Shown here: positions 9,621 through 18,491 of the stretch, piece after piece
Numbering within the stretch: the stretch's first letter is position 1
Layout: every line of letters begins with the position of its first letter
From: CAIWHR01 sp963823215
Lineage (GTDB): Bacteria > Pseudomonadota > Gammaproteobacteria > Burkholderiales > Casimicrobiaceae
Assembly (NCBI GenBank): GCA_963823215.1
Contig: CAWGKT010000006.1
Span: forward strand, 248,001 to 312,000
Reading direction: 5' to 3'
DNA: 64,000 bases
Made by a program: the position numbers and the translations under genes
Notes under the pieces: generated by a model
What the model was told of the DNA's origin: nothing
The model's database searches: none
What the model saw: only the letters and a program-made list of their open reading frames with translations

Positions 9621-12431
9621 ATGAAGGGCGATTTCACCCGCGACCTGTTCGATCCCACCAGGCACTACAGCGGGGTCCTGATGCAACAGGGCCGCGTCCA
9701 GCTCGATGCGGACTGGAACGCGCAAGACAGCCTCCAGCGGTACCGTGCCGAGGTCGCTGCCAGAGACGTGATCGGCGCGTCCGGCGGTCCGCTCGAGAAC
9801 GGCGGCTTTGCGATCCAGGTTGCCGACGCCGGCATCGTCGTCATCCGTCGCGGGCGCTACTACGTCGAGGGCATCCTGTGCGAGAACGAGGAGGACGTGC
9901 GCTTCGACCAGCAGCCCGACTTCCCCAACCCGCCGGCGCTGCCGCAGCTCTTCGGCAACAACAAGCTCGGCATCGTCTATCTCGATGTGTGGACGCGTCA
10001 CATCAGCGCCCTCGAGGACCCGGCGATTCGCGAGGTGGCGCTGGGCGGCGCGGATACGACCACCCGACTGAAAACCGTATGGCAGGTGAAAGTGCTGCCG
10101 GTCGCTTCACAACATCCGGATGTCGTGAACGACGACGATACGTTTCCCGAATGGGATGCGCTCGTCGCGCCCGGCACGGGGGGCTTGAGCGCCAGGGCGC
10201 AGCCATTGGCGCAGGGCCAGCAAGGGCCCTGCCTGCTGGCGCCGAATGCCGGTTATCGCAGGCTCGAGAACCAGCTGTATCGCGTCGAGGTGCACAAGGG
10301 CGGCGCGCTCGGCATCGCCGGACAACCGGCACCGACCTTCAAGTGGTCACGCGACAACGGAACCGTGGTGACCAGCATCGAAAAGTTCAACGGACAGGAG
10401 CTCACGCTGCACGATGTGGGGCGCGATGAAGTGCTTGGCTTCGCCGCGGGCCAGCTCGTCGAAGTGGTCGACGACGCACAGGAGTTGAGCGGCTCGCCGG
10501 GGCAACTTTTCACCATCGCCAAAGTCAACGCCGCCACACGCATTGCGACGCTGAGCGGTGCGCCGGCCGCCGTCGATGCCTCGCGCCATCCTCGGCTGCG
10601 GCGGTGGGACAGTGCGACCGAGACGCCGGTAGCGATACCGGGCACAAACGGCGGCTTCATCGCGCTGGAAGACGGCGTCGAGGTCAAGTTTTCGAACGGC
10701 TCGTTCAGGACCGGCGATTACTGGCAAATCCCGGCGCGCACGGCGACCGCCGATATCGAATGGCCGTTCACCGCACCGCAGCCGGCGCGCGGCGTCCTGC
10801 ACCACTACGCTCGCCTCGCCTTCCTGCGGTTGAAAGACGACGGCACCCCGCAACCGCCGCAGGATGCGAGGCGTATCTTCCGCCCCCTTACACCGACTCC
10901 GCTGGCACTCCACGTGAAGGGCATCAATTGGCCCAACGATGACTTCGTCGTGCTCGAAACGCTGACGCAAGGCAACGTCGGGCTGCGCATTCTTCTGGAC
11001 AGCACGTTCAATCCGAACACGGTCAACTCGTCGACCATGGTCGTGACGCTGGAAACGGTGTTGCCCGCCACGCCGCCCAAACCGAACAGCTTTCTGCACG
11101 TCGACACGGTCCTCGCCGGGCAGATCACCCTGGATCCCTCGGTGCAAGCCAGTCCCGACCCGGCAACGATCCGCACGATCGTGTGGAAGCTGCCGCCAGC
11201 ATTCGACGATCTGAACGCGCTGCTGGCTCAGGCCGTCGACCCGCCGCGGGTTTGGGTCAGGCTCAATGGCAGTGCAATATGGAGCGACGATGGTGCCCGC
11301 CTGCGATATCTCGACGGACACTCGTACGGCAGGCCGGGTCGGCGCGCCGACGACAACAGCTTTCGCGTGGATCTCGGACTGCCGACCGGCACCGACGCCT
11401 TGGCAAGCGACTTCGAAAGCTGGTTCTTTCTGAAGAAGATCATTCCGCCCGCCACACTCATAGCAATGACCTTGACTGAAAAAGTCGTCGCCGGCGGGAC
11501 GATCCAAGCGGCGGCACAGCTCGACCGCGCGGCGTTGGCCGACACTTCGATCGCGCTCTCCAACAGCAACCCCGAAGCGGTTACCGTGCCGGCATCCATC
11601 GTCATCCCGGCTGGAAAGGACCGCGTCCAGTTGCAGTTGACGACCGCGGCGAACCTGGGCGTAACGACGCAGGTGAAGATTGATGGGAGGCTGGGCGCCT
11701 CCACGGCATCGGGCACGTTCACGGTCGAGGTGGTCAGCGTGAGCGTGACGCCTCCCCAGGCGTCCCTGTTCACCGGCCGCCAGCAGCAATTCTCTGCGCT
11801 TGTTACGGGAACCGACAACACTGCGGTCAACTGGAGCGCAGCCGGCGGCGGCAGCGTAACTTCCACCGGCATCTATACGGCACCCGGGGTGGCGGGAACC
11901 TTCCAGGTGATCGCAACCAGCGTCGAGGACAGCAGGAAGGCGGCCTCGAGCCAGGTCGTCGTCACCGTGAAGCCCAAGGAAGGCAAAGAGAGCAAAGACA
12001 CCAAGGAGACCGGGAAAGAGTTCACCAAGGAGAAGGAGATCCGGGCGGAGAAAATCGCCGAAAACAAGCTCAGGGACGTCATCGGTACCGGCATCGTCAG
12101 CCCGCTTCGCACGGCGCCGGACGCCGCGACTACCGGCACCGGTCAGCCGTTCATTCAGGCGGCCGAGCGGCCGGCGCTAGACGGCAGTGTCGCCCCGGCG
12201 CCGACTGCGCAAACGCCGGTTGCGGACGAGCCGATCGTGCAGGTGCCGGCTGTGAAAAAGCCGCTCGCCAGGAAGCCGGTTGCGAAAAGGCCGTCTACGA
12301 AGAAGCCGGCCGCGAAGAAGCCGGCCACGAAGAAGCCGGCCCGAAGAACGGCCCGAAGAAGCCCACGGCCAAGAAAACTGCGCCCAGCAAGAGTTCGCGG
12401 CGCTCAAAGGACGGCGGCAAGTAGATGCTGA
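9621..12431 (+). CDS. Large DUF6519-type eCIS protein with Ig-like domains and Lys/Ala/Pro tail
   Basis: ATG at 9621 follows GAGAGGAGAA at a good distance and starts MKGDFTRDLFDPTRHYSG; an earlier in-frame start at 9582 overlaps the previous gene. The N-terminal 300 residues (VQLDADWNAQDSLQRYRAEV, YYVEGILCENEEDVRF) match DUF6519-type proteins seen next to gpI-like genes in eCIS loci. Residues about 615-790 look like two Ig-like beta domains, the second BIG2-like. The tail is lysine rich with KKPA/KKPV repeats. In the last 90 bases another frame gives KKPTAKKTAPSKSSRRSKDG and stops at 12424, immediately before the next ATG, so a one-base slip in the repeat is likely and the last 25 residues of this reading are doubtful. 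Possible fibre or surface-exposed component. Confidence 0.75.
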   Translation: MKGDFTRDLFDPTRHYSGVLMQQGRVQLDADWNAQDSLQRYRAEVAARDVIGASGGPLENGGFAIQVADAGIVVIRRGRYYVEGILCENEEDVRFDQQPDFPNPPALPQLFGNNKLGIVYLDVWTRHISALEDPAIREVALGGADTTTRLKTVWQVKVLPVASQHPDVVNDDDTFPEWDALVAPGTGGLSARAQPLAQGQQGPCLLAPNAGYRRLENQLYRVEVHKGGALGIAGQPAPTFKWSRDNGTVVTSIEKFNGQELTLHDVGRDEVLGFAAGQLVEVVDDAQELSGSPGQLFTIAKVNAATRIATLSGAPAAVDASRHPRLRRWDSATETPVAIPGTNGGFIALEDGVEVKFSNGSFRTGDYWQIPARTATADIEWPFTAPQPARGVLHHYARLAFLRLKDDGTPQPPQDARRIFRPLTPTPLALHVKGINWPNDDFVVLETLTQGNVGLRILLDSTFNPNTVNSSTMVVTLETVLPATPPKPNSFLHVDTVLAGQITLDPSVQASPDPATIRTIVWKLPPAFDDLNALLAQAVDPPRVWVRLNGSAIWSDDGARLRYLDGHSYGRPGRRADDNSFRVDLGLPTGTDALASDFESWFFLKKIIPPATLIAMTLTEKVVAGGTIQAAAQLDRAALADTSIALSNSNPEAVTVPASIVIPAGKDRVQLQLTTAANLGVTTQVKIDGRLGASTASGTFTVEVVSVSVTPPQASLFTGRQQQFSALVTGTDNTAVNWSAAGGGSVTSTGIYTAPGVAGTFQVIATSVEDSRKAASSQVVVTVKPKEGKESKDTKETGKEFTKEKEIRAEKIAENKLRDVIGTGIVSPLRTAPDAATTGTGQPFIQAAERPALDGSVAPAPTAQTPVADEPIVQVPAVKKPLARKPVAKRPSTKKPAAKKPATKKPARRTARRSPRPRKLRPARVRGAQRTAASRC

Positions 12432-13153
12432 TCCTGCTGGCGAGTGAGCGCGATGAGCAAGCGCGTGCGCTCGCGACCCGCTATGCGCGCGATGGTCTGC
12501 GCCTGTTGATTCCCGCGAGCCTCTCGCGCCCGGGATGGCGTTGGCGCAACGCCGACCCGCAAGGCACCGTGGCCATGATCGACGGAGAGCGCGTCTTCCC
12601 GAACGAAATCGACGGGGTCATTACAAGGTTGCCCTGGGTGTTGCCATGCGACCTGCCTGACATTCGACTCTGCGAGCAGGAATATGTTGCCGCGGAGATC
12701 AACGCGTTTCTGCTGGCATGGTTGGTTTCGCTGGACTGCCCGCTATTGAACCGGCCTTCCGCGCAATGCCTTTCGGGTCAAGGATGGCGTTCGGAGATGT
12801 GGGTAAGCAAGGCTTGCGAACTGGGATTTCCGGCGCGCGCCGTGCATCAACGCATTTCCCTGCCTGCGCGCCTTGCGGTTGCTGAAACCGAACCGCAGGA
12901 CGCGGCAATTCTGACCGTCGTGGGCAATACCGTGGTCGGCACGGGCAATGCGGTCCTCAAGCGATATGCCAGTCGCTTGGCCGCAGCGGCCAGGGTTCAA
13001 CTCTTGAGTGTGCGCTTCGACAGCGCGGCGCGCGATGGAATTCTGCTCGGAGCAAGCCTGTGGCCGGACCTGAGCGACCCCGACGTGGCTGAGGCGATCT
13101 GGGACCATTTCCTGGAGCGGGCAACGCGCCAGCGCGCTGCGGTTGCGCAATGA
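12425..13153 (+). CDS. ATP-grasp-like partner protein, apparently lacking the catalytic half
   Basis: 242 residues. The N-terminal alpha/beta part (MLILLASERDEQARALATRY) and DGVITRLPWVLPCDLPDI resemble the pre-ATP-grasp domain of RimK/MvdD-like ligases. The stretch LLNRPSAQCLSGQGWRSEMW followed by VSKACELGFPARAV resembles the NRP...KP.Q...A...GF..P motif that begins the ATP-binding lobe in that family, but the usual lysine is missing and no glycine-rich loop or metal-binding Asn-x-Asn follows. It overlaps the next gene, a full ATP-grasp protein, by ATGA. I infer a degenerate paralogue or substrate-recognition subunit. Confidence 0.55.
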   Translation: MLILLASERDEQARALATRYARDGLRLLIPASLSRPGWRWRNADPQGTVAMIDGERVFPNEIDGVITRLPWVLPCDLPDIRLCEQEYVAAEINAFLLAWLVSLDCPLLNRPSAQCLSGQGWRSEMWVSKACELGFPARAVHQRISLPARLAVAETEPQDAAILTVVGNTVVGTGNAVLKRYASRLAAAARVQLLSVRFDSAARDGILLGASLWPDLSDPDVAEAIWDHFLERATRQRAAVAQ

Positions 13154-14118
13154 TTCTCCTGTGGGGCGCCCTGATGGACACGCCGCTGAAGATGGTCCAT
13201 GATGAATTGAGCGAGCAGCACGCTCCGGTCCTGCTGCTCGATCCTCGCCGTGTGCTCGATACGGAACTCGACATCTCGATCGACGCCGGCCTGCACGGCA
13301 GGATTCGCATCGGGGAAGAAGAATGGAATCTCGACGAGGTGACTGCCGCGTATGTCCGCCCGCCCGACCCGCGCAGTCAGCCAGCGGTCAGGCAGGCCGG
13401 CGAAGGCAGCCTCGCCTGGCAGCATGCCCTCGCGCTGGATGACGCCCTCAACGGATGGCTCGAACTCACGAATGCACTCGTGGTGCATCGCGGCTCCGTG
13501 ATGGCTGCCAACAACTGCAAGCCGCTGCAGGCGATGCAGATTCGATCGTTTGGATTCGAGACTCCCGATACCTTGATCGCAACCGATGCCGATGCCGTGC
13601 AGGCATTCTGGGCCGAGCACGGTACCGTGATCTACAAATCGATCAGCGGCGTGCGCAGCATCGTCGCGCGCCTTACCGAGGCGCACATGCAACGGATGGA
13701 CGACCTGGGCTGGTGCCCGACTCAGTTCCAGCAATACGTTCCCGGCGTCGACTATCGAGTGCACGTGGTCGGTGAGGAAGTCTTCGCATGCCGGATCGAA
13801 TGCGAGGCGGACGATTATCGCTACGCCTCTCGGCAGGGGCTGCCGATCGCCATCGAAGCCTGCACCCTGCCTGCGGGATGCGGGGAACGCTGTCGCTCGC
13901 TCGCAGCCAGCATGGACTTGGTCCTCGCAGGCATCGATCTGCGCCTCACGCCGGAGGGGCGATGGGTCTGCTTCGAGGTGAATCCGTCTCCGGCCTTCAG
14001 CTATTTTCAGAGTGTCACCGGGCAGCCGATCGCGGCGGGTGTGGCAGGTTTGCTGCTGCAAGGCACCGCACCGCTCCGCGCCAGTCCAAGAACGGTGCCG
14101 GCTGCTGCGCTCGGGTAG
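13150..14118 (+). CDS. ATP-grasp ligase (RimK/MvdD-like) encoded inside the eCIS locus
   Basis: 322 residues. N-terminal pre-ATP-grasp segment with AAYVRPPDPRSQ; then NNCKPLQAMQIRSFGFETPD, the nucleotide-lobe entry of MvdD-like ATP-grasp ligases; a lysine in VIYKSISGVRSI; QYVPGVDYRVHVVGEEVFAC for the central strand and adenine-side residues; and CFEVNPSPAFSYF, where Glu and Asn bind Mg-ATP. Family members activate carboxylates and form amide bonds on peptides or proteins (ribosomal protein S6 glutamylation, graspetide macrocyclisation). Translational coupling to the upstream partner and position between the tail protein and the DUF4157 proteins suggest it modifies an injection-system component or cargo. 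No short graspetide precursor is evident nearby. Confidence 0.8.
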   Translation: MILLWGALMDTPLKMVHDELSEQHAPVLLLDPRRVLDTELDISIDAGLHGRIRIGEEEWNLDEVTAAYVRPPDPRSQPAVRQAGEGSLAWQHALALDDALNGWLELTNALVVHRGSVMAANNCKPLQAMQIRSFGFETPDTLIATDADAVQAFWAEHGTVIYKSISGVRSIVARLTEAHMQRMDDLGWCPTQFQQYVPGVDYRVHVVGEEVFACRIECEADDYRYASRQGLPIAIEACTLPAGCGERCRSLAASMDLVLAGIDLRLTPEGRWVCFEVNPSPAFSYFQSVTGQPIAAGVAGLLLQGTAPLRASPRTVPAAALG

Positions 14119-14205
14119 ACAAACCGGGAGAAGTGCGGCAGCGCCGCCGGATGGATGTAACCGGAACGAAGCCGGCGAACTTGCGATCGCACCAGGATCC
14201 GGGTC

Positions 14206-17157
14206 ATGCGAAGCCTTGCAAGAACAGCGAATCAGTCTCGAAAGCCATCCACTTCGAGCACCGACCGGTCTCACTCCGCGGCTGCGGGCACCCATCACGA
14301 CAGCTTTCCGGGGGCTTTGCCCGCAGGGGCTAAATTCTCTTTCGCCGACGTCCCCGTCATGGCACCGCCGCTCCCGGTCAAGCCGACTGTCATCGCGGCG
14401 GATGATCCATCCGAGCGCGCAGCCGACGACGCCGCACAGCAGGTGCTGCAGAAGGCGCAGCCGACGCCAATCGCGTCTACGTGCGTTTCCATCCCGATCG
14501 GTCCGGCGCCTCGCGGCGCAGAAGGAAACGTGGGGGCGGCCGTGCCGGCGGCTTCCGGGACACCACTATCGAGCGAGCTGCGAGCCTACTTCGAGCCACG
14601 CTTTGCGCACGACTTCAGCTGCGTACGCGTGCACGCCGATCGCGACGCCGCGAACAGGGCGCAGGCCGTGGGCTCACTGGCGTACACCATAGGAGACGAC
14701 ATCGTCTTCGCACCCGGCAAGTACGAGCCAGGGACACTCGAGGGTCGACGACTCCTTGCGCACGAACTGGCTCATGTGGTGCAGCAGTCGATGTTGGGGG
14801 AACCGGGTATCGCCATTCAACGGGACACCCCGAAGCGCCAGGCCGCGTCGCCCAAACCGACCAAGTTCTACCAGGCGATCGCCGATGCCATCGCCGACGC
14901 CGACGCAGACATGGCGAGACAACTCAAGGAGAAGAAGTACTCGTTCATGGTTCACAAGCCAATGAACTACGAGGGGCTCAAGGCACTGCTGCCGCTGGCG
15001 CAAGCCATCGACGAAGAGCGAACGGCCGATATTCCGAAGTTGACCGATTCGTTCATCGCAGCCGAGCACGGAGCTCCCTTCCGCGCCCTGTCCGAGAACA
15101 TGCTGATCGAGATCACTGCACGGCTGTTCACGCTCGGGCTCGAGGCGGAAAGCAGCAAGCTGCGCGCCAACTACAGCGCGGGCGAGAAGTCGTTCAACAT
15201 GTTGAACGAGGACCCCGGAAAAGCCAGACGAGACATCGCGGTCTACAAGGCGACGGCGGAGCGTGCGATTTCGAGTGCGGACGCCTCCTCGGTCGAAAAA
15301 AGCAGGCACTCGGTCGAGGTCATGGTCCGCGTGCTCGACATGCTTCGCGATGCCATCCTCGCGGTCGACCAGGATCTGCTGCGGATGGAGGAGTCCGACG
15401 CATGGAGACGCACGCTCGACCCCTACATGACGCGGCACGCGTATTGGAACGCGTTGATCGACGTGCTTGCGACGCTGGTCGGCGGCATCGAGATGCAGCT
15501 GCAGGGCTTGACGGAACGCGCTGCGATGGACCTCAGCGAAGGGCGCGGCGGTGCCACTCTCCTCGTCCTGCGCGACCTCGTGGAGAACAAGTTGCAGCCG
15601 GCAATCATGTCGGCGGACGGCAAGAAGGACATCGGCGCCATAACGCTCCCGATCACGCGGACGGAGATCAAAGCCGGACAAGGGTTCGTCCGTGACGCGC
15701 TCTCGAAAGACCCGAAGTCGCGGTCGGTGGCAGTCAATACCTATACGCCAGGGCAGGAGTCCGTGCGTGAGCTGCAGTCTTCCCTCGCGGGCCTGGTCGG
15801 CGTACGGATTCGCCAGATTGCAACGCTGGCGCGCATCTATGGCGCTACCGACGTGCTGCGAGCGGACAGGCCCGAGGAAAAGGAGAAGAGCGCGGATTCG
15901 GCGCAGAACGCGCAGACGATGAAGAAGCTGATCGACGCAGGCGGCAGGCTGCGCCTGGACAGCGATAGCGATTGGCGGACATTCCTTCTGCAAAAGTACA
16001 AGGACATGACCGGCCCGAGCGGCAAGGAGAAAGGCAAAGCGCTGAGTGCGGTCATCTCCCTGCTGTTCGACTATCTCGACGCCTTCACCGTCCATGCGCG
16101 TTTCACAAATATCTACGATCAAGGCGACTTCAAGGACGCGTACTTCGACAAGCCCTTTCCCCGAAGCCTCGCCGGGCAACTGGTTCACGATTGCGGTGTC
16201 TACGCCATGCGTGTCGCCTACATCCTGTCGCTCGTCAGGCAGGAACTGGACCTTCGCTTCCGCTTCATCCGGCTGCCCGCGCACGTCGGGCTCATCATTA
16301 CGGGTAACGGTCTGCCGACATTCGTTGCGCACAACGATCACTTCAAGGAATACTCTCGCGAGCGGCTACAGGAGCTCTATGAAGGCTGGGATCAGCCGGA
16401 GGCGGCCGCTACAGCGTCCAAAGGCAGCAGCAAGGACGTGGCTGCGAATCCGGCACTGGATCCAACGGATGACGACCAGTTTCTGGGAGAGCTGGCCACG
16501 GTCAACTTCATCCAGGGTCCGCTCGATGCGCCGTTTGCGCTCTCCGATGTGCCGAAGGGCGGCAAGACCGACGCCGCCACCCAGCGGGCGCTTTGGGACA
16601 GGTATCAGAAGATCGCGAAGAATGACGTCTTCGGTCCCGCCGCTCTAGACAAGAAGAGCCCCGGATATCTCTTCCACAATCGGTACCTCGCCATCACCGA
16701 GTTGTATCGGCAATGGGGTAACGAGGCCGTCCTTCCGTTCTGGAACCAGAAAGCACCGAAGGCATGGGAAACCCTCGCAACCGCACTCAAAGCGAACGGC
16801 CGCAAGGAACTCCTCGGCAGCGAGCTAAAGCTCCTGCTGGAGGCTCACCTCAAGCAGGTCGACGAGGACATGAAACCCGTCAATGCCCGGCTTCAAACCA
16901 TCCACGAGTCGGAGCGGGCGCTCAGCGGGCAGTTGCGCGGCGACCCCAAGCTGCAGGTGAAGGGTATGCCGATCACTCGCGGCGGCAAGATCATTCTCAT
17001 CCATTCCTGGGAGACGTATCGCGAGAACGTGCAACAACTGATCATCGCCGCCGGCGCAAAGCCCGCCGCGAAGTTCAGTATCGCCCAGGACATCGAGGCC
17101 GTATTGCAGCCGCCCTTCATTCCAATGCCGGAAAAGGCCATGGCAATGCAGAACTGA
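14206..17157 (+). CDS. DUF4157 eCIS effector 1 with Cys/His peptidase-like C-terminal region
   Basis: 983 residues. The N-terminus has FSFADVPVMAP and DPSERAADDAAQQVL, the leader pattern of DUF4157 proteins. Residues about 120-200 form the DUF4157 domain, with HELAHVVQQ at 186-194 (HExxH metal site). A long helical, charged middle follows. Around residues 655-715 a segment reads VHDCGVYAMRVAYILSL, then RLPAHVGLIITGNG and FVAHNDHF: a Cys at a helix start, then a His and Asn/His in strands, as in papain-like or transglutaminase-like cysteine hydrolases. DUF4157 is known as a domain of eCIS-associated toxins. I infer a cargo protein; the enzymatic reading is tentative. First of three co-directional DUF4157 genes. 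Confidence 0.75.
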   Translation: MRSLARTANQSRKPSTSSTDRSHSAAAGTHHDSFPGALPAGAKFSFADVPVMAPPLPVKPTVIAADDPSERAADDAAQQVLQKAQPTPIASTCVSIPIGPAPRGAEGNVGAAVPAASGTPLSSELRAYFEPRFAHDFSCVRVHADRDAANRAQAVGSLAYTIGDDIVFAPGKYEPGTLEGRRLLAHELAHVVQQSMLGEPGIAIQRDTPKRQAASPKPTKFYQAIADAIADADADMARQLKEKKYSFMVHKPMNYEGLKALLPLAQAIDEERTADIPKLTDSFIAAEHGAPFRALSENMLIEITARLFTLGLEAESSKLRANYSAGEKSFNMLNEDPGKARRDIAVYKATAERAISSADASSVEKSRHSVEVMVRVLDMLRDAILAVDQDLLRMEESDAWRRTLDPYMTRHAYWNALIDVLATLVGGIEMQLQGLTERAAMDLSEGRGGATLLVLRDLVENKLQPAIMSADGKKDIGAITLPITRTEIKAGQGFVRDALSKDPKSRSVAVNTYTPGQESVRELQSSLAGLVGVRIRQIATLARIYGATDVLRADRPEEKEKSADSAQNAQTMKKLIDAGGRLRLDSDSDWRTFLLQKYKDMTGPSGKEKGKALSAVISLLFDYLDAFTVHARFTNIYDQGDFKDAYFDKPFPRSLAGQLVHDCGVYAMRVAYILSLVRQELDLRFRFIRLPAHVGLIITGNGLPTFVAHNDHFKEYSRERLQELYEGWDQPEAAATASKGSSKDVAANPALDPTDDDQFLGELATVNFIQGPLDAPFALSDVPKGGKTDAATQRALWDRYQKIAKNDVFGPAALDKKSPGYLFHNRYLAITELYRQWGNEAVLPFWNQKAPKAWETLATALKANGRKELLGSELKLLLEAHLKQVDEDMKPVNARLQTIHESERALSGQLRGDPKLQVKGMPITRGGKIILIHSWETYRENVQQLIIAAGAKPAAKFSIAQDIEAVLQPPFIPMPEKAMAMQN

Positions 17158-17168
17158 GTTCGACTGCG

Positions 17169-18491
17169 ATGAGTAGGTTTACCTTCGTTTCGCCAAGGTC
17201 GCGCACGGTGAGTTCCCGTGCCACAGCACTAACTTCACGTGCGCTCGACTGTCCGGCGGCGCGTTGTAACCGCGGCGCGCGCGTGCCGTCGTTGCTGCGT
17301 GAAGAGGCGGTCGACCCCCACGGGCCGCAGGGCATCGAGCGTCCCTTCCACTTTGATTTCAGCAAGATCCGGATTAAGGATTCTGCGGCGGCGGGCCACG
17401 AGGTCCGGTCGGGGGAAATGGTGGCGCCTCCGATCGTCCACCGCGTGCTTGCATCGCCCGGTGAGCCGCTGGCGCAGGAGAAGCGGCAGAAGTTCGAGAC
17501 CGGCCTCGGCCGCTCCCTGGCGCACGTGCAGGTCCATCGCGACACGCTGGCCGCCGAGTCGGCCAATGCAGTAGGCGCGGCAGCATACACCGTCGGTCCC
17601 CACGTCATCCTGGATCGCGCCCAGACGCCTGGCTCACGCGCTTATGAATGGGTTCTCGCGCACGAGCTTGCGCACGTCGTCCAGCAGAGCGGTAGCAGCG
17701 TGGGCGCGACCATTCCGATTGGAGCACTGGGTTCGCGTTACGAGCACGAGGCGGATCGCGCCGCCCGGCACCTGGTGAGGGGCGGGATGGCGCCGGCCCA
17801 GCCCGGGGCGCCGCTCCAGTTGTCGCGCCAGCCGAGGCTCACCATCGTCGACTACGATAGTGGGCTCACCGAAAAGCAACTTGCGGTGATTGTGGTCGAG
17901 GCCAAGAAGGCCTTGGGCAAGACTACCGAGCACAGCAAGGACAAGACCGTCAAAAGCGGGGTCGAAGTCTCGTATCGGCAAGGGCTCAAAGATATCGAGA
18001 AGCTGGTAAAGCGAGGCGACGTCATCGTCTACGTCATCGGCGCGGCCAAGGGGCAGAAATCCATTCCTCAGGATCGAATGGAGAAGATCGTCCGCGACAT
18101 CGTCGTTGCGCAGCAACTCCCGGTCTCCAATCTCGACGAGCGTGTGAAGCGGTTGGCCGGCGATCTGAAGGAAACGGTAGACGAGAAGACCGGGGCCGTC
18201 AGCGGACGCAGTCAATACGATCCGGCGACGAGCGTTTCCATCGTGAACGTCGACCTGATCCCGGGTCGTGACGCCGGCGGGCTACGTGCGATCGCGGGGG
18301 ACATCCTGCACGAAGGCCCTGGACACCGGGCGTTGCCGCGGGGTTACCACAACCCCGAGGGCAAGGGCGTGATGTCCGAAAAAGTCCGCGACTCTGCAAC
18401 CGACGATCAGATTCTCTTCCAGAGCGACGAATGGGATCCGGTCAACGCGTTCCTGAAGAGTATCGTCGACGACCCAGAGTGGAACAAATGA
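17169..18491 (+). CDS. DUF4157 eCIS effector 2 with zincin-like C-terminal motif
   Basis: 440 residues from ATG 17169, 11 bases after the previous stop. The DUF4157 domain spans about residues 95-200 with HELAHVVQQ at 165-173 and EHEADRAARHLV following. The C-terminal half begins LTIVDYDSGLTEKQLAVIVV and ends with ILHEGPGHRALPRGYHNP then KGVMSEKV. The second segment resembles a zincin site followed by a third histidine and a Met-turn-like MS, although the spacing HExxxH has one residue more than the canonical HExxH. It may be a metalloprotease toxin with a variant site or a degenerate one. The stop overlaps the next gene (ATGA), so the two are co-translated. Confidence 0.7.
   Translation: MSRFTFVSPRSRTVSSRATALTSRALDCPAARCNRGARVPSLLREEAVDPHGPQGIERPFHFDFSKIRIKDSAAAGHEVRSGEMVAPPIVHRVLASPGEPLAQEKRQKFETGLGRSLAHVQVHRDTLAAESANAVGAAAYTVGPHVILDRAQTPGSRAYEWVLAHELAHVVQQSGSSVGATIPIGALGSRYEHEADRAARHLVRGGMAPAQPGAPLQLSRQPRLTIVDYDSGLTEKQLAVIVVEAKKALGKTTEHSKDKTVKSGVEVSYRQGLKDIEKLVKRGDVIVYVIGAAKGQKSIPQDRMEKIVRDIVVAQQLPVSNLDERVKRLAGDLKETVDEKTGAVSGRSQYDPATSVSIVNVDLIPGRDAGGLRAIAGDILHEGPGHRALPRGYHNPEGKGVMSEKVRDSATDDQILFQSDEWDPVNAFLKSIVDDPEWNK

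Noticed and set aside
10347..11789. 480-residue minus-strand frame
   Set aside because: Antisense to the DUF6519-type gene, no recognisable domain.
2..14118. Complete prophage
   Set aside because: Only baseplate and fibre functions are seen, followed by DUF4157 proteins; no head, packaging or lysis genes in the window.
12425..14118. Graspetide biosynthesis cluster
   Set aside because: No precursor peptide, transporter or acetyltransferase nearby, so the ATP-grasp pair is better read in the eCIS context.
14674..16341. 555-residue minus-strand frame
   Set aside because: Antisense to DUF4157 effector 1; composition and lack of motifs mark it as a shadow.
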